Source: Hyphomicrobiales bacterium
GTDB taxonomy: Bacteria; Pseudomonadota; Alphaproteobacteria; Rhizobiales; OSC116
NCBI GenBank assembly: GCA_016744975.1
Contig: JADGDI010000008.1
Location: 1-44,340 of the forward strand
Direction of reading: 5' to 3'
Length of the DNA stretch: 44,340 nucleotides
Shown here in pieces: positions 8,526 through 17,166 of this stretch. Position numbers and translations under genes: made by a program. Every line of letters starts with the position of its first letter. The first letter of the stretch is position 1. The notes under the pieces were generated by a model. The model was not told the origin of the DNA. It searched no databases and saw nothing but the letters and a program-made list of their open reading frames with translations.

Positions 8526-9665
8526 TTATGAGGTCTTGAGTTTTGGATCCATGGCATCGCGCAGACCGTCGCCTAAAAAGTTAAAGGCAAACATGGTTAG
8601 GCTAATGGCAGTAGCGGGGAAAAACAGCTGATAAGGGTAGGCGCGCAATGTTTCCACCGCTTCGGCGGTTAAGGTGCCCCATGATGCCATTGGCACACTC
8701 ACTCCAAGACCGATGAAGCTCATAAAACTTTCGATGAATATTGCTGAGGGAATGAGCAAGGTCATGGTGACTAAAATTGGCCCCATTGCGTTGGGTAATA
8801 AATGGCCAACCAAAATTTGATACATGTTTGCGCCCATGCTGCGGGCAGAGGCGACATAATCTAAAGTTTTTAGGCTTAAGACTTGACCGCGCACAATGCG
8901 TGCCATATCAACCCAAAAAACTGAGCCGATGGCAATGATGATGGCTAACAAACCCGATTCTAGCACCACCATAATGAGGATGACATAAAGGGTTAGTGGA
9001 ATGGTGGAGATGATTTCGACTATGCGCATCATGATATTATCGGTCATGCCGCCTATATAGCCTGAAATACCGCCATAAAATATGCCAATGAAAAAATTAA
9101 CAAAGGTGGCAACAAAGGCGACAGTTAGCGAAATACGTGCGCCATAAAGCAAGCGCACTAATATGTCTCGACCAAGGCTATCGGTGCCAAACATATAGCT
9201 GGCGTTTAACCAAGTGCCTTCACTGGCTAATGGCGCGCCTTCTATATCAACCAATTTAACAGGTAAGCTGGCATAATCGACAATTATTTTGGTTTGATCA
9301 AATTGGTAAATATTACGCTTTTTAAGCATGTCTTTGCGTTTGGTGCGTAAAATACCCTGTAACTCACCTTGTTCATTAACTTGGTAGAGCTTAAAGTTGC
9401 CTTGGTTCATGAAGAAGTAGGTTGGTTCCTGATCTTGCTGATTTATTTTATAAACCTCAAAATAAGGTGCGATATTGGATAATTTTAAATTCTGATCATA
9501 ATAGGTATGTTTGGTTAAAAATGGCCCAATGATGGCAGCAATGATGAGCAGAATAATAAACGCTACGCTGAACATAGCGGGTTTTTTATGCCATAAACGT
9601 GAGCGAACCTCTTGCCAATAGCCAGCAGAATCTTCTAATGATTGATTAGTTTCAGTTTTACTCAT
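8526..9665 (-). CDS. oppC: Oligopeptide ABC transporter, permease (OppC type)
   Basis: A 379-residue permease. After a first membrane helix (about residues 31-52) there is an unusually long extracytoplasmic stretch of about 100 residues. The conserved core then starts at MFGTDSLGRDILVRLLYGARISL, and the EAA loop ARSMGANMYQILVGHLLPNA and further helices follow. Typical OppC is about 300 residues, so the extra length lies between helices 1 and 2. It overlaps oppB by four bases (ATGA), a sign of coupled translation. No OppD or OppF ATPase is encoded nearby, so the complete importer needs ATPases from elsewhere in the genome. Confidence 0.92.
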   Translation of the reverse strand: MSKTETNQSLEDSAGYWQEVRSRLWHKKPAMFSVAFIILLIIAAIIGPFLTKHTYYDQNLKLSNIAPYFEVYKINQQDQEPTYFFMNQGNFKLYQVNEQGELQGILRTKRKDMLKKRNIYQFDQTKIIVDYASLPVKLVDIEGAPLASEGTWLNASYMFGTDSLGRDILVRLLYGARISLTVAFVATFVNFFIGIFYGGISGYIGGMTDNIMMRIVEIISTIPLTLYVILIMVVLESGLLAIIIAIGSVFWVDMARIVRGQVLSLKTLDYVASARSMGANMYQILVGHLLPNAMGPILVTMTLLIPSAIFIESFMSFIGLGVSVPMASWGTLTAEAVETLRAYPYQLFFPATAISLTMFAFNFLGDGLRDAMDPKLKTS

Positions 9666-10591
9666 GATTTTTTACCTGCCAATTTAATCCGTGGGTCGAT
9701 GATGAGATACAGCATGTCGACAATTAAAATCATCAGCATTAAAAAACAGGCATAAAATATGGTAATGCCCATAATAGTGGTGTAATCACGGTTTGAAATG
9801 GATAAAACAAAATGCCGCCCAATGCCTGGTAGGGCAAAAATTTGTTCGATGATGAAGGAGCCTGTAAGCAAGTTGGCGACCACGGGGCCTAATACGGTTA
9901 CAATTGGGATGAGTGCATTGCGCAAGCCATGATGAATGAGAATACGCATGGGCGAGAGGCCTTTGGCCTTGGCGGTTTTCATAAAATCTTGGTCGAGTAC
10001 ATCTAGCATGCTTGAGCGGGTGAGACGCGCGACATAAGATAGGTAAAAACCAGATAAAGCCAGCACAGGCAAAATGTAGCTGCGCCATTCTTCAAGCCCA
10101 AAAGTTGGCACCCAACCGAGCTTTAGTGCAAAAACAAATAATAATATGGTGGCAATGACATAAGAGGGAATGGCGATGCCAATGGTGGCAAATGCCATGA
10201 CTAAAGTGTCTTGCCAATGGTCTTTTTTAAGCGCGGCCAATATGCCCATCGGCACGCCTAAAACAATTACCACCAACAAAGCCAAAGCACCAATCTTTAA
10301 GGTAACAGGTAGGCCGTCTAAAATCATATCATTAACCGAAATGCCCGGATATTTAAATGAAGGGCCAAGGTCGAGCATGGCAACGCTTTTAAGATAGTTG
10401 AGATATTGCAGCCAAACAGGGTCATTTAAGTGATATTTTAAATTAAGTGCAGCTTCAATTTCTGGTGCAAGCATTTTATCAGATGTAAACGGCCCACCAG
10501 GGATGGCATGCATAAGAAAAAACGTTAAAGTGATGATTAGAAACAAAGTAACAAACATCAATGCAATTCGATTTATGATATATCTGAGCAT
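9662..10591 (-). CDS. oppB: Oligopeptide ABC transporter, permease (OppB type)
   Basis: A 309-residue inner-membrane permease of the OppB/DppB family: N-terminal helix (LRYIINRIALMFVTLFLIIT), the conserved PGGPF after it, about six helices in all, and an EAA loop AKAKGLSPMRILIHHGLRNA for ATPase docking. The length is standard. It is the first gene of the opp set; its stop overlaps the oppC start. The 170 bases upstream separate it from the DUF2783 gene, which runs in the same direction, so read-through from the aromatic operon is possible, but no terminator or strong promoter is obvious there. Confidence 0.93.
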   Translation of the reverse strand: MLRYIINRIALMFVTLFLIITLTFFLMHAIPGGPFTSDKMLAPEIEAALNLKYHLNDPVWLQYLNYLKSVAMLDLGPSFKYPGISVNDMILDGLPVTLKIGALALLVVIVLGVPMGILAALKKDHWQDTLVMAFATIGIAIPSYVIATILLFVFALKLGWVPTFGLEEWRSYILPVLALSGFYLSYVARLTRSSMLDVLDQDFMKTAKAKGLSPMRILIHHGLRNALIPIVTVLGPVVANLLTGSFIIEQIFALPGIGRHFVLSISNRDYTTIMGITIFYACFLMLMILIVDMLYLIIDPRIKLAGKKS

Positions 10592-10761
10592 ATTTATGCA
10601 GTTCCCAACCTCTATAATTACACCTATACTAAAGTTCTAACACTGAATTATGGGTCTGTAAAGATGGTTTAACTGCTTTATTTCAAATCATATTAAAGCC
10701 AGTCAGAACCTAAAATAGTCAATAGGCTCTGATGCTTGCACAATCTTGTAAGTCATTCTTA

Positions 10762-10965
10762 TTATTTAGGCTCTGCCAGTTGAATTGCTGCTGATAAAAT
10801 ATCACGGTCACCAATTTGGTTGGCAAGTATGATGATGAGTTTGGCATTCATTAATTGTTGTTTGTCATCATCTAAACCGCGCTGAGCATCTATTAACTCT
10901 TGGTAAAACCCGTCTGGGTCAGCAATGTTTAGCTGGTCATTTAATTCTGCTTTGATAGGTGACAT
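10762..10965 (-). CDS. DUF2783 small protein
   Basis: A 67-residue acidic protein matching the DUF2783 pattern (DPDGFYQELIDAQRGLDDDKQ and AKLIIILANQIGD). No signal peptide or membrane helix. It starts four bases after the monooxygenase stop with AGGA seven bases upstream, so the two are surely co-translated. DUF2783 proteins are commonly encoded beside FAD-dependent aromatic monooxygenases. Their function is not established; an accessory or stabilising role for the flavoprotein is a guess from that linkage. Confidence 0.85.
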   Translation of the reverse strand: MSPIKAELNDQLNIADPDGFYQELIDAQRGLDDDKQQLMNAKLIIILANQIGDRDILSAAIQLAEPK

Positions 10966-10969
10966 GGCT

Positions 10970-12610
10970 TTATCCTAAATTACAGGTTGCGGTTTTGATG
11001 GCTTGTTGAATTTTTTTGAGGTCAAATTCACGCCATCTGGCGGCGACGTGCTGGTCAGGACGGATCAGATATACAGCGCCTTTTTGACCGTCAAATCGCT
11101 CGGTTAACAAGCCTTTTTGATCGATGATATCAGAGCCTATATGCAAGATTTTTGCTGTTATGTTACCAATGCTCACATCTGCTGTTGGCTTGTCGCCAAA
11201 GCATAAAAGCCTAAAGCCTTCGCCTAATTGGTTGAGCAACCATGCGTCTTTGCCATTCATGATAATTGGGGCATCGGTGCAATTTGTACCAGGGGTCATG
11301 TCGCTGTCAAACAGATTATCCGCTTGGTCGGCTGAGTTTAAAGATGACTTTTTATAGGGTGTTGGCACTGATAAGCGCCCAGAATTTACAAAGGGTTTGG
11401 CAAATTGGGTATCTTCAGCCAGCTCTAATATTGCATCTCTAAAATAACGCGAACCTTTGGTTTTTGGGGTAATAAAATCAGTTGATCGGGTTGAGTTTAG
11501 CAAATTATCATCAGCAGCAAAGGCGCGCTCTTCATTATAGGTATCAATTAGTTTAATCGGTGCATCGCCTTGAATGATCAGTGCCAACTTCCAAGCTAAA
11601 TTATCGGCATCTTGTACGCCTGTATTGGCTCCGCGTGCGCCAAATGGCGATACTTGGTGGGCGCTGTCACCAGCAAATAATACCCGTCCATAACGGAAAT
11701 TATCAACTCTGCGACAAGCAAATTGATAGATGCTTGACCATTCTAGTTCAAATTCGACATTTTTGCCAAATTTTGAATTAGGATCAGTCAGCATGGCTTT
11801 AATACGTGGTAATATATTTTCTGTTTTTTTTTCTTCTTCTGGGTCGGCATCCCATCCCAACTGAAAATCTATGCGCCATAAATTATCGGATTGCTTGTGC
11901 AATAATACCGATTGGTTGCGATGAAATGGCGGGTCAAACCAAAACCAACGTTCGGCGGGGTAATCGGCCTTCATCACCACATCGGCGATTAAAAATCGAT
12001 CTTGGAAAAAATGGCCTGTAAATTCTGCCTTTACCATATCGCGGATTTTTGAATTTGCACCATCGCAAGCTATCAGCCAATCCGCCTCTATTGAAAAGAT
12101 ACCGTCTGGGGTTTCAACTTTTAGATCGCTATGCTCATCATGCTGGGTTAGGCTGATTAAATTATGTTTCCAACGTAGCTCAATTAGCGGGTTTTCATAG
12201 CATTTATCGACCAAATATTGTTCAAGATAATATTGCTGCAAATTAATCATGGCAGGCATTTTGTGACCAGTTTCAGGCAATAAATCAAACTGATAGGCTA
12301 GATCATCTTTAAAGAATACTTTGCCCTTGCTCCAACCAACGCCTTTATTTGACATGCGCTCACCACAAGCAAGGCGATCCCAAATTTCTAATGGGCGTTT
12401 GGCATAACAAACTGCGCGTGAGCCGACGCTTACGGTGTTGTTATTGTCAATCAAGATGGTTTTTATGCCGCGCTGGGCGCAATCTAAAGCCATTGTAAGC
12501 CCAACAGGCCCGCCGCCAACAATTACCAGTGGATGGCGAACTGCCTGTCCGTTAATTTGTTCAGGCGATTGAATATAATCATATTGCGGATAGTCGTAAG
12601 TTTGAAGCAT
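10970..12610 (-). CDS. FAD-dependent aromatic monooxygenase (MhpA/PheA-like)
   Basis: A 546-residue group A flavoprotein hydroxylase. The three family fingerprints are in order: GGGPVG (32-37) binding the ADP of FAD, ACDGANS (DG motif at 183-184) for FAD/NAD(P)H, and LFAGDSAHQ (GD motif at 314-315) for the ribityl chain. A thioredoxin-like C-terminal domain follows. Such enzymes put one oxygen atom of O2 on a phenolic ring using NAD(P)H. Closest in layout are 3-(3-hydroxyphenyl)propionate-hydroxylase-like enzymes that pair with DUF2783. The VOC gene upstream and the DUF2783 gene downstream form one operon with it. The substrate is unknown; AGGAAGT supports the start. Confidence 0.88.
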   Translation of the reverse strand: MLQTYDYPQYDYIQSPEQINGQAVRHPLVIVGGGPVGLTMALDCAQRGIKTILIDNNNTVSVGSRAVCYAKRPLEIWDRLACGERMSNKGVGWSKGKVFFKDDLAYQFDLLPETGHKMPAMINLQQYYLEQYLVDKCYENPLIELRWKHNLISLTQHDEHSDLKVETPDGIFSIEADWLIACDGANSKIRDMVKAEFTGHFFQDRFLIADVVMKADYPAERWFWFDPPFHRNQSVLLHKQSDNLWRIDFQLGWDADPEEEKKTENILPRIKAMLTDPNSKFGKNVEFELEWSSIYQFACRRVDNFRYGRVLFAGDSAHQVSPFGARGANTGVQDADNLAWKLALIIQGDAPIKLIDTYNEERAFAADDNLLNSTRSTDFITPKTKGSRYFRDAILELAEDTQFAKPFVNSGRLSVPTPYKKSSLNSADQADNLFDSDMTPGTNCTDAPIIMNGKDAWLLNQLGEGFRLLCFGDKPTADVSIGNITAKILHIGSDIIDQKGLLTERFDGQKGAVYLIRPDQHVAARWREFDLKKIQQAIKTATCNLG

Positions 12611-12656
12611 ATTACTTCCTGTTGGGGTTTAGAAGTTGGCGGGCTGATATTGTCAA

Positions 12657-13214
12657 TTAAGTATTGGCTAGTTCTTTTTTATGCATCCATTCAGCATGTT
12701 TTGGGGCTTTTTTGGTTTTATCCCATTCCTCAAGCATTTCCCATTTAACCGCATCTAGTTTTTTAAGCATTTCTTGCTCTTTTGGGTCAGGGCAAGCAAG
12801 TTCTAGGCGGTGACCACTTGGGTCAAAAAAGTAAATGGAATGGAATATTGAATGGTCTGTGACGCCTAAAACTTCGACACCACCAGCTTCTAAATGCTCT
12901 TTATAAGCGATTAATGTAGCACGGTCTTTTACTTTAAAGGCTAAATGCTGCGTCCAGATTGGGGTGTTTAAATCGCGGCTCATTTCTGGCATGGTTGGCA
13001 GTTCAAAAAATGCCAATACATTGCCGTTTCCTGCATCTAAAAACAAATGCATATAAGGGTCTGGCTCATGGGTGGAGGGTACTTTATCTTCGGCAATGGC
13101 TAGCATAAAATCCATTTTCAAATGTTTGCCATACCATTCAACGGTCGTTTTGGCATTTTTACAACGGTATGCTACATGGTGAACACCGCCTAATTTTAAT
13201 TCTGGTATAGACAT
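12657..13214 (-). CDS. VOC-family protein, probable ring-cleavage dioxygenase
   Basis: A 185-residue vicinal-oxygen-chelate protein with two beta-alpha-beta-beta-beta modules. Likely metal ligands are His12 or His13 (GGVHHVAYR), His90 (WTQHLAF) and Glu138 (GHRLELA), the H-H-E triad of extradiol dioxygenases and glyoxalases. It is first in the operon with the monooxygenase, so a ring-opening step after hydroxylation is the natural reading, but VOC proteins also include isomerases and resistance proteins. GAGGG precedes the start. The predicted promoter contains a MarR-type dyad between -35 and -10, so it is probably repressed by the divergent MarR protein. Confidence 0.85.
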   Translation of the reverse strand: MSIPELKLGGVHHVAYRCKNAKTTVEWYGKHLKMDFMLAIAEDKVPSTHEPDPYMHLFLDAGNGNVLAFFELPTMPEMSRDLNTPIWTQHLAFKVKDRATLIAYKEHLEAGGVEVLGVTDHSIFHSIYFFDPSGHRLELACPDPKEQEMLKKLDAVKWEMLEEWDKTKKAPKHAEWMHKKELANT

Positions 13215-13252
13215 GATTTCCCTCTTTCGATATTAGTTTCATCTGTAACTAA

Positions 13253-13280
13253 CTAGTATCATATGTTACTAAATCGTCAA
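13253..13280 (-). promoter_or_regulatory. Promoter of the VOC-monooxygenase operon with MarR-type operator
   Basis: On the minus strand, TTGACG (13275-13280) and TACTAG (13253-13258) make a -35/-10 pair with 16-base spacing. The spacer is filled by an 18-base near-palindrome, TAGTATCATATGTTACTA (13254-13271), symmetric at all but one base pair. A bound repressor here would block RNA polymerase. The same pattern recurs in front of marR. Confidence 0.6.
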
Positions 13281-13335
13281 GTAAGATATTTTATGATGTG
13301 GAAAACTTAAAGGCAGATATTATAATTTTTGCTCA

Positions 13336-13379
13336 TTGTCTTGTGTTTTAAAAAAACTTAATGGTAACCTATGTTATTA
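13336..13379 (+). promoter_or_regulatory. marR promoter with second MarR-type operator
   Basis: TTGTCT (13336-13341) and TAATGG (13359-13364) are 17 bases apart. The -10 is overlapped by TGGTAACCTATGTTATTA (13362-13379), which matches the VOC-side dyad at 14 of 18 positions. This points to autoregulation. It also makes an upstream ATG at 13361 an unlikely start, since that lies in the promoter. Confidence 0.55.
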
Positions 13380-13393
13380 ATTTGAGGTGGAAT

Positions 13394-13852
13394 ATGCCAG
13401 ATAAAAACCGATTTTTGTTAAATGAGTTTCTGCCTTATCAATTGGCGGTGTTAAATGACAATGTGAGCAAATCTATCGCTCAATTATACACCGAACGATA
13501 TCATCTAAGCCGCGCAGAATGGCGAGTTTTAGCCGCTTTAGGCGAATGCCCAAATATGAATAGTCGCGAGCTTGTTACCTATACAAAGCTAGATAAAATG
13601 CAAGTTAGCCGTGCGGTTGTAAAGTTAGAAAAAGCAGGTAATTTACTGCGCCATGATGATGAGCAAGATGCCCGAAATAAACGGCTTTGCTTATCAAATA
13701 CAGGACATCAATTGCTTAAAAAAATAATTCCCTTGGTTCAAGCGCGTGAGGATTATCTTTTAGAAGTTTTAAGTGATGCTGAACTTAAACAATATCAAAC
13801 ACTGAATGCACGTATATTATCACGGGCAAAATTGCTTACAAAAAATGGCTAA
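13394..13852 (+). CDS. MarR-family transcriptional regulator
   Basis: A winged-helix MarR protein of about 152 residues. The core is RAEWRVLAALGECPNMNSRE, followed by the recognition helix region DKMQVSRAVVKLEKAG and the wing with DEQDARNKRLCLS, as in regulators of aromatic degradation. The longest frame begins at 13361, but GAGGTGG (13384-13390) directs the ATG at 13394, and the earlier ATG falls within the predicted promoter. It is divergent from the VOC-monooxygenase-DUF2783 operon. Similar dyads at both promoters suggest it represses both units and is released by an aromatic ligand. The ligand is unknown. Confidence 0.92.
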   Translation: MPDKNRFLLNEFLPYQLAVLNDNVSKSIAQLYTERYHLSRAEWRVLAALGECPNMNSRELVTYTKLDKMQVSRAVVKLEKAGNLLRHDDEQDARNKRLCLSNTGHQLLKKIIPLVQAREDYLLEVLSDAELKQYQTLNARILSRAKLLTKNG

Positions 13853-13861
13853 CTGCTTTGC

Positions 13862-15055
13862 TTATTTGGCTATTTTATTAACCCAAAATTTAAAAAACAA
13901 GACACTTAATATTGCGGATATACTCATGCCAAAAACCATCGGTGCAGCTGTACCATCGTGGAAATAACCGACCATAAATGTAGCAATTGCACCAACAAAA
14001 ACTTGCATAAACCCTGCAAGGCCTGCGGCGGTGCCTGCAATGTCTGGCCGAATGCTTAACGCACCAGCGATGGCACTAGGAATGGCAAGGCCGTTAGAGC
14101 AAGCAACAACCATCATTGGAATAAAAATATAAACAGGGTGACTAATGCCGTTTGAATAGGCTGTGAGTAATAAAATTATGCCAATGGTTAAAATAATACT
14201 GGATAGATTGATTAATTTATAATTGCCTAACTTTACCGATAAGCGACCAGAGAGGAAGCTACCAAAAATATAGCCGCATGAAACGATCATGAAATAAAAA
14301 CCATATTCACTCGGGCTAAGGCCTAACATTTTAGTGGTTAAAAATGGCGCACCAGCAATGAAGCAATAAAAAACACCAGCACCAAATGCCATACCAAAGA
14401 CATAGCCCAGATATTGCTTCTCGCCCATTAAAGCACCATATTTACCAAAAATATTTTTAAAATCAATGTCCGTTACAGGGGCTTTGTTGGTTTCATGCAA
14501 GCTTTTATAGGAGGCGATGAATGCTAAAAGACCAATGAAGCTGATTAAATAAAAACTGGTGCGCCAACTTGCCCATTGGTCAATATAACCACCAATCACT
14601 GGTGCAACCAATGGCATTAATGCCATAACCATGGTCATATAACCTATTAGACTGGCTGCTTTATCACGGTCATATAAATCGCGGACAATTGCGCGGGTAA
14701 CCACCACGCCAGCACAGCTACCAGCGGCTTGTAATATGCGGCCAATGATCAGCTGCTCAATGCTTAATGCAAAGCCACAAGCGAGGCTGGAAATCGCATA
14801 AATGGCCACGCCAACCAATAATATTGGCCGCCTGCCATATTTATCGGACAGTGGGCCTAGGATTAACTGCGTGATGGCCAATGCCGCTAAATAGAGGGTT
14901 AAGGTTAGTTGTGAGATGGCGTAAGTGGTGTTTAAATTTTCGGTCAAATTCGGCATTGATGGCAGAAAAATATTAAGCGCAACAGGATTAAGCCCTGATA
15001 AGATAATCAGCAGTGCAATATGCGGCTTGGCGTTTATTTTAGGGGTTTCTGACAT
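13862..15055 (-). CDS. Bcr/CflA-type MFS multidrug efflux transporter
   Basis: A 397-residue major facilitator with about 12 membrane helices. Motif A between helices 2 and 3 is LSDKYGRRP. Helix 1 carries GLNPVALNIFLPSMP, and the segment around GRILQAAGSCAGVVVTRAIVRDL is typical of the drug/proton antiporter-1 Bcr/CflA group. Substrates in this group include bicyclomycin, sulfonamides and chloramphenicol; the one here cannot be read. It has little Shine-Dalgarno sequence and overlaps the upstream small membrane protein by 17 bases, so its translation is probably coupled to it. It ends 10 bases from the convergent marR stop. Confidence 0.9.
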   Translation of the reverse strand: MSETPKINAKPHIALLIILSGLNPVALNIFLPSMPNLTENLNTTYAISQLTLTLYLAALAITQLILGPLSDKYGRRPILLVGVAIYAISSLACGFALSIEQLIIGRILQAAGSCAGVVVTRAIVRDLYDRDKAASLIGYMTMVMALMPLVAPVIGGYIDQWASWRTSFYLISFIGLLAFIASYKSLHETNKAPVTDIDFKNIFGKYGALMGEKQYLGYVFGMAFGAGVFYCFIAGAPFLTTKMLGLSPSEYGFYFMIVSCGYIFGSFLSGRLSVKLGNYKLINLSSIILTIGIILLLTAYSNGISHPVYIFIPMMVVACSNGLAIPSAIAGALSIRPDIAGTAAGLAGFMQVFVGAIATFMVGYFHDGTAAPMVFGMSISAILSVLFFKFWVNKIAK

Positions 15056-15251
15056 GTGAAGGGCTTTGTTTTGTGATTAACAAATAATAGACAGCGATGG
15101 ATAATATGGCGAATAGACTCATAAAAAACAAAGTAGAAAATGCCACATGTTGGTCAAAAAACCCAACCATTAAAGTTGCCAAGGAGGCAATGGCGATTAG
15201 AATAAAAAAATGCGGCTTGTGAATGGTTTTATTTTGTATGTCTCGAATCAT
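15039..15251 (-). CDS. Small two-helix membrane protein overlapping the efflux gene
   Basis: A 70-residue reading frame with two strong hydrophobic segments (about residues 14-31 and 38-58) and basic ends (MIRDIQNKTIHKPHF; SPSHVRNP). It is not a shadow of another gene except for the last 17 bases, which overlap the MFS start in another frame. The gene is not one I recognise. Its position, frame and composition suggest a real small membrane protein translated just before the pump. It may serve mainly to couple translation, or act as an accessory subunit. Its own ribosome site (AAGG next to the ATG) is poorly spaced, so the exact start is uncertain. Confidence 0.5.
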   Translation of the reverse strand: MIRDIQNKTIHKPHFFILIAIASLATLMVGFFDQHVAFSTLFFMSLFAILSIAVYYLLITKQSPSHVRNP

Positions 15252-15336
15252 GCCTTCATTAGATAGATTTATTCAGAGATTTAAAAGTCAAAAAAATTGA
15301 TGGACGATGTAACAGTTCTTATGGCTATATTTATGG

Positions 15337-15351
15337 TTAATGATTTGTTAA
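15337..15351. promoter_or_regulatory. CtrA-type box upstream of the small protein/MFS operon
   Basis: TTAATGATTTGTTAA fits TTAA-N7-TTAA exactly. It lies 86 bases before the start of the small membrane protein, inside the 231-base gap after hutU. By itself such a match is expected a few times by chance in AT-rich DNA. Confidence 0.3.
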
Positions 15352-15482
15352 TTGCTAGCGAGAATCATTGCTTGCTAACAGGATTCAAAGGTTAATTGGT
15401 TAATTAAATTGCGACTTCCAGCGTTGAGGTAGCTAAATTAGCCTCGTCTGTAAGGCGCAATGGTTTCAAGTGAAAGACCTTA

Positions 15483-17165
15483 CTAGCTTGGGATTGAGGG
15501 TAGGTTTAGGCCTTTTTCTTTGGCGCATTGTTTTGCAATGTCATAACCTGCATCGGCATGGCGCATTACGCCTGTTGCGGGGTCGTTCCATAAAACACGG
15601 CTAATTTTAGCTTCGGCTTCATCGCTGCCATCGGCCAAGACAACCACGCCGCTATGTTGGCTAAAGCCCATGCCGACACCACCGCCATGGTGTAATGATA
15701 CCCAAGTTGCGCCAGAAGCAGTGTTTAATAAGGCGTTTAACAATGGCCAGTCGGAGACGGCATCGGAGCCATCTTTCATGCTTTCAGTCTCGCGGTTGGG
15801 GGAGGCTACTGAGCCGCTATCCAAATGATCGCGACCAATGACAATTGGTGCTTTAAGCTCGCCATTTTTTACCATTTCATTAAAAGCCAAGCCTAAACGG
15901 TGGCGGTCACCCAACCCAACCCAGCAAATTCGCGCCGGCAGCCCCTGAAATTCGATGCGCTCCTGTGCCATGTCGAGCCAATGGTGCAAATGTTTGTTGT
16001 CGGGCAGTAACTCTTTAATTTTTTGGTCAGTTTTGTAAATATCCTCTGGATCGCCAGAGAGTGCTGCCCACCTGAACGGGCCAATGCCACGGCAAAATAA
16101 TGGTCTGATATAGGCGGGTACAAAGCCTGGAAAATCAAACGCAGTATCAAGCCCTGCATCCAACGCCACTTGGCGGATATTGTTGCCATAATCAAAGGTT
16201 GGCACGCCTGCTTCATGGAATTTTACCATGGCTGCAACTTGGATCTTCATTGAAGCGCAGGCGGCGCGCTCAACCTCTTTTGGCGCAGTTTCGCGTTTGG
16301 CAAGCCATTTGCCCATGCTCCAGCCTTGGGGTAAATAGCCGTTGATCGGGTCGTGGGCAGAGGTTTGGTCGGTCACCATATCGGGCATAATGCCACGATC
16401 ATAAATTTCATTAAAAATATCACAAGCATTGCCAAGCAAACCGACTGATTTGGCCTCACCCGCTGCTGTCCATTTGTTAATCAGCGCCAAGGCTTCATCA
16501 AGGGTTGCGGCTTTTTGGTCAATATAACGGGTGCGCAGCCTAAAATCGATGCTCTCTGGGTTGCATTCCACCGCCAAACAACATGCCCCTGCCATGGTTG
16601 CAGCGAGAGGTTGAGCGCCGCCCATGCCACCAAGCCCGCCTGTTAAGATCCATTTTCCGCTTAAATCACCATCATAATGTTGCCGACCTGCTTCAACAAA
16701 TGTTTCATATGTGCCTTGCACGATGCCTTGTGAGCCGATGTAAATCCAGCTACCAGCAGTCATTTGACCATACATCATTAAGCCCTTTTTATCGAGCTGG
16801 TTAAAATGATCCCAATTGGCCCAATGGGGTACTAAATTGCTATTGGCAATTAACACACGTGGGGCATTTTCGTGGGTTTTAAACACACCAACGGGTTTGC
16901 CAGATTGTATTAATAAGGTTTCGTCATTGTTTAACTGCTTAAGGGTTTCGGTGATTTTATCAAAATCTTGCCATGTGCGGGCGGCGCGGCCAATGCCACC
17001 ATAAACCACTAATTCTGCTGGGTTTTCGGCCACATCAGAGTCTAGATTATTCATCAGCATGCGATAGGGCGCTTCGGTTTGCCATGATTTACAGTTTAAT
17101 TCTGTGCCGATTGGTGATTTGATATTTCGGCTGTTGCTCAATCTTGGATTGTTATTTTTAGTCAT
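15483..17165 (-). CDS. hutU: Urocanate hydratase
   Basis: A 560-residue enzyme of the urocanase family (usual length about 555). It adds water to urocanate to give 4-imidazolone-5-propionate, using tightly bound NAD+ as an electrophile. Family landmarks include [15 protein letters not shown], the glycine-rich [19 protein letters not shown] of the NAD domain, [19 protein letters not shown], and near the C-terminus [17 protein letters not shown]. It is the last gene of hutI-hutH-hutU and begins one base after the hutH stop, so translation is coupled. It functions in the cytoplasm. No intrinsic terminator is obvious in the 231 bases downstream. Confidence 0.98.
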   Translation of the reverse strand: MTKNNNPRLSNSRNIKSPIGTELNCKSWQTEAPYRMLMNNLDSDVAENPAELVVYGGIGRAARTWQDFDKITETLKQLNNDETLLIQSGKPVGVFKTHENAPRVLIANSNLVPHWANWDHFNQLDKKGLMMYGQMTAGSWIYIGSQGIVQGTYETFVEAGRQHYDGDLSGKWILTGGLGGMGGAQPLAATMAGACCLAVECNPESIDFRLRTRYIDQKAATLDEALALINKWTAAGEAKSVGLLGNACDIFNEIYDRGIMPDMVTDQTSAHDPINGYLPQGWSMGKWLAKRETAPKEVERAACASMKIQVAAMVKFHEAGVPTFDYGNNIRQVALDAGLDTAFDFPGFVPAYIRPLFCRGIGPFRWAALSGDPEDIYKTDQKIKELLPDNKHLHHWLDMAQERIEFQGLPARICWVGLGDRHRLGLAFNEMVKNGELKAPIVIGRDHLDSGSVASPNRETESMKDGSDAVSDWPLLNALLNTASGATWVSLHHGGGVGMGFSQHSGVVVLADGSDEAEAKISRVLWNDPATGVMRHADAGYDIAKQCAKEKGLNLPSIPS

Positions 17166-17166
17166 G

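Noticed and set aside
15425-15444. Imperfect hairpin downstream of hutU (GAGG, GCTAA-A-TTAGC, CTC)
   Set aside because: The stem is bulged and lacks a T run, so I cannot support it as a terminator.
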